Part shown: positions 1-64,000 of the stretch, one piece after another
Layout: every line of letters begins with the position of its first letter
How positions within the stretch are numbered: the stretch's first letter is position 1
Source: Anodontia alba
Lineage: Eukaryota; Mollusca; Bivalvia; Lucinida; Lucinidae
Assembly (NCBI GenBank): GCA_964016985.1
Contig: OZ024837.1
Coordinates: 33,515,122-33,579,121, forward strand
Reading direction: 5' to 3'
Length of the DNA stretch: 64,000 nucleotides
Translations under genes and position numbers: made by a program
Notes under the pieces: generated by a model
The model's database searches: none
Told to the model about the DNA's origin: nothing
Seen by the model: only the letters and a program-made list of their open reading frames with translations

Positions 1-183
1 TTTGGTGCAGAAATAAAAAATATCCATACTTTTTACCTGAAAATTTTTATCTGTAGCTATGTCAGTACACGTATACAGTGTCCAACACTTTAGAGAAAAT
101 TAGCATATAGCATTCATGTTTTTTTTTTTGTTGTTGTTGTTCCTTTTTTATTTTAAATAAAAATACATAAAAAATGTACTTAC
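1..183. other. intron 3' of exon 26 (partial)
   Basis: Start of the next NBEAL intron. Poly-T and (TTG)n-like tract near 118-145 and fragments of the palindromic MITE family; nothing coding seen. Confidence 0.6.
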
Positions 184-63589
<63,406 letters not shown>

Positions 63590-64000
63590 CTGAAAAAAAA
63601 AAAAACAACAATAAAACTTACAAACAAACTTTACATATTAAGAGGAATGAGTAGAGTTAACTCTGTCCAGAAGTGCTTTTTTTTTTGCATCCCTTTTGAA
63701 AAGGGGTCTATTCTAAATAGAAAGAATTTGCTGCCCCCTGTGGAGAAACAATTTTTTTTTCCTTTTAGAGTAGACATTCCGAGAAGAAGCTACAGGAAGA
63801 AAGTTATTTCATTTAAGAGTAAACCCTTTTTCATAAAGGGCTTGGTCGGTAGAAATGCAAAAAACCAGGAAGTCATGAAAGTTGTCTCCTTTGTAAACAA
63901 AAAAAACAAAAAAACAAACAAAAAACAAATGTCAGAAAATCTATCAAGTGTATCCACTGGTGTGCAGAAATGCAAACAGTAAGTCAAAAAAGTTTTCTCC
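63590..64000. other. intron upstream of exon 1 (partial)
   Basis: Contains the dispersed AAATAGAAAGAATTTGCTGC motif (also near 39085, 48190) and an A-rich AAACAAAAAACAAA run. No exon recognised. Confidence 0.5.

Overview
The window is eukaryotic, intron-rich, AT-rich DNA. The only host gene I can support is on the minus strand and runs through the whole window: an NBEAL-type (neurobeachin-like) BEACH-family scaffold gene. I assembled 26 internal exons (63589 down to 184, about 4.33 kb of coding sequence). All introns are GT-AG, all 25 junction phases agree and there is no internal stop. Exon order matches the known family order: N-terminal armadillo-like helices, a concanavalin-A/LamG-like lectin domain, a long helical region, a Ser/Asp-rich linker in one 888-bp exon, and the helical region before the PH-BEACH-WD40 module. 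The start codon lies beyond 64000 and the PH-BEACH-WD40 exons lie below position 1. The protein type and the repeat landscape suggest a marine invertebrate, perhaps a bivalve mollusc; this is inference.

The largest intron (7636-23314) holds an Ngaro-type (DIRS-order) tyrosine-recombinase retrotransposon on the plus strand, about 8267-21287. It has gag with two zinc motifs, RT-RNase H, a tyrosine recombinase and an SGNH hydrolase, bounded by split direct repeats in the order A1 ... B1-A2-B2. A1/A2 (308 bp) and B1/B2 (703 bp) look identical by eye, so insertion was recent. The recombinase is nevertheless frameshifted and has Gln where the first catalytic Arg is expected. A second element, 13694-19887 (6,194 bp), sits inside repeat A2. 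It has 161-bp inverted repeats, is very AT-rich, has no recognisable protein gene, and carries a decayed array of a hairpin-forming motif that passes into a (GACTGGT)n-like array.

The other introns are crowded with small mobile elements: several palindromic MITE families, two tRNA-derived SINE families lying in reverse orientation, TA-flanked pogo/mariner-like non-autonomous elements, a 1-kb element with a 6-bp target duplication, a frameshifted non-LTR reverse-transcriptase fragment with an embedded PHD-like finger (54220-55527), and several tandem arrays, including about seven units of 140-148 bp at 61963-62965. Apart from the Ngaro and the RT fragment, nothing intronic looks protein-coding. 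Elements are often nested in one another, and several MITE ends fall within 10-45 bp of 5' splice sites.
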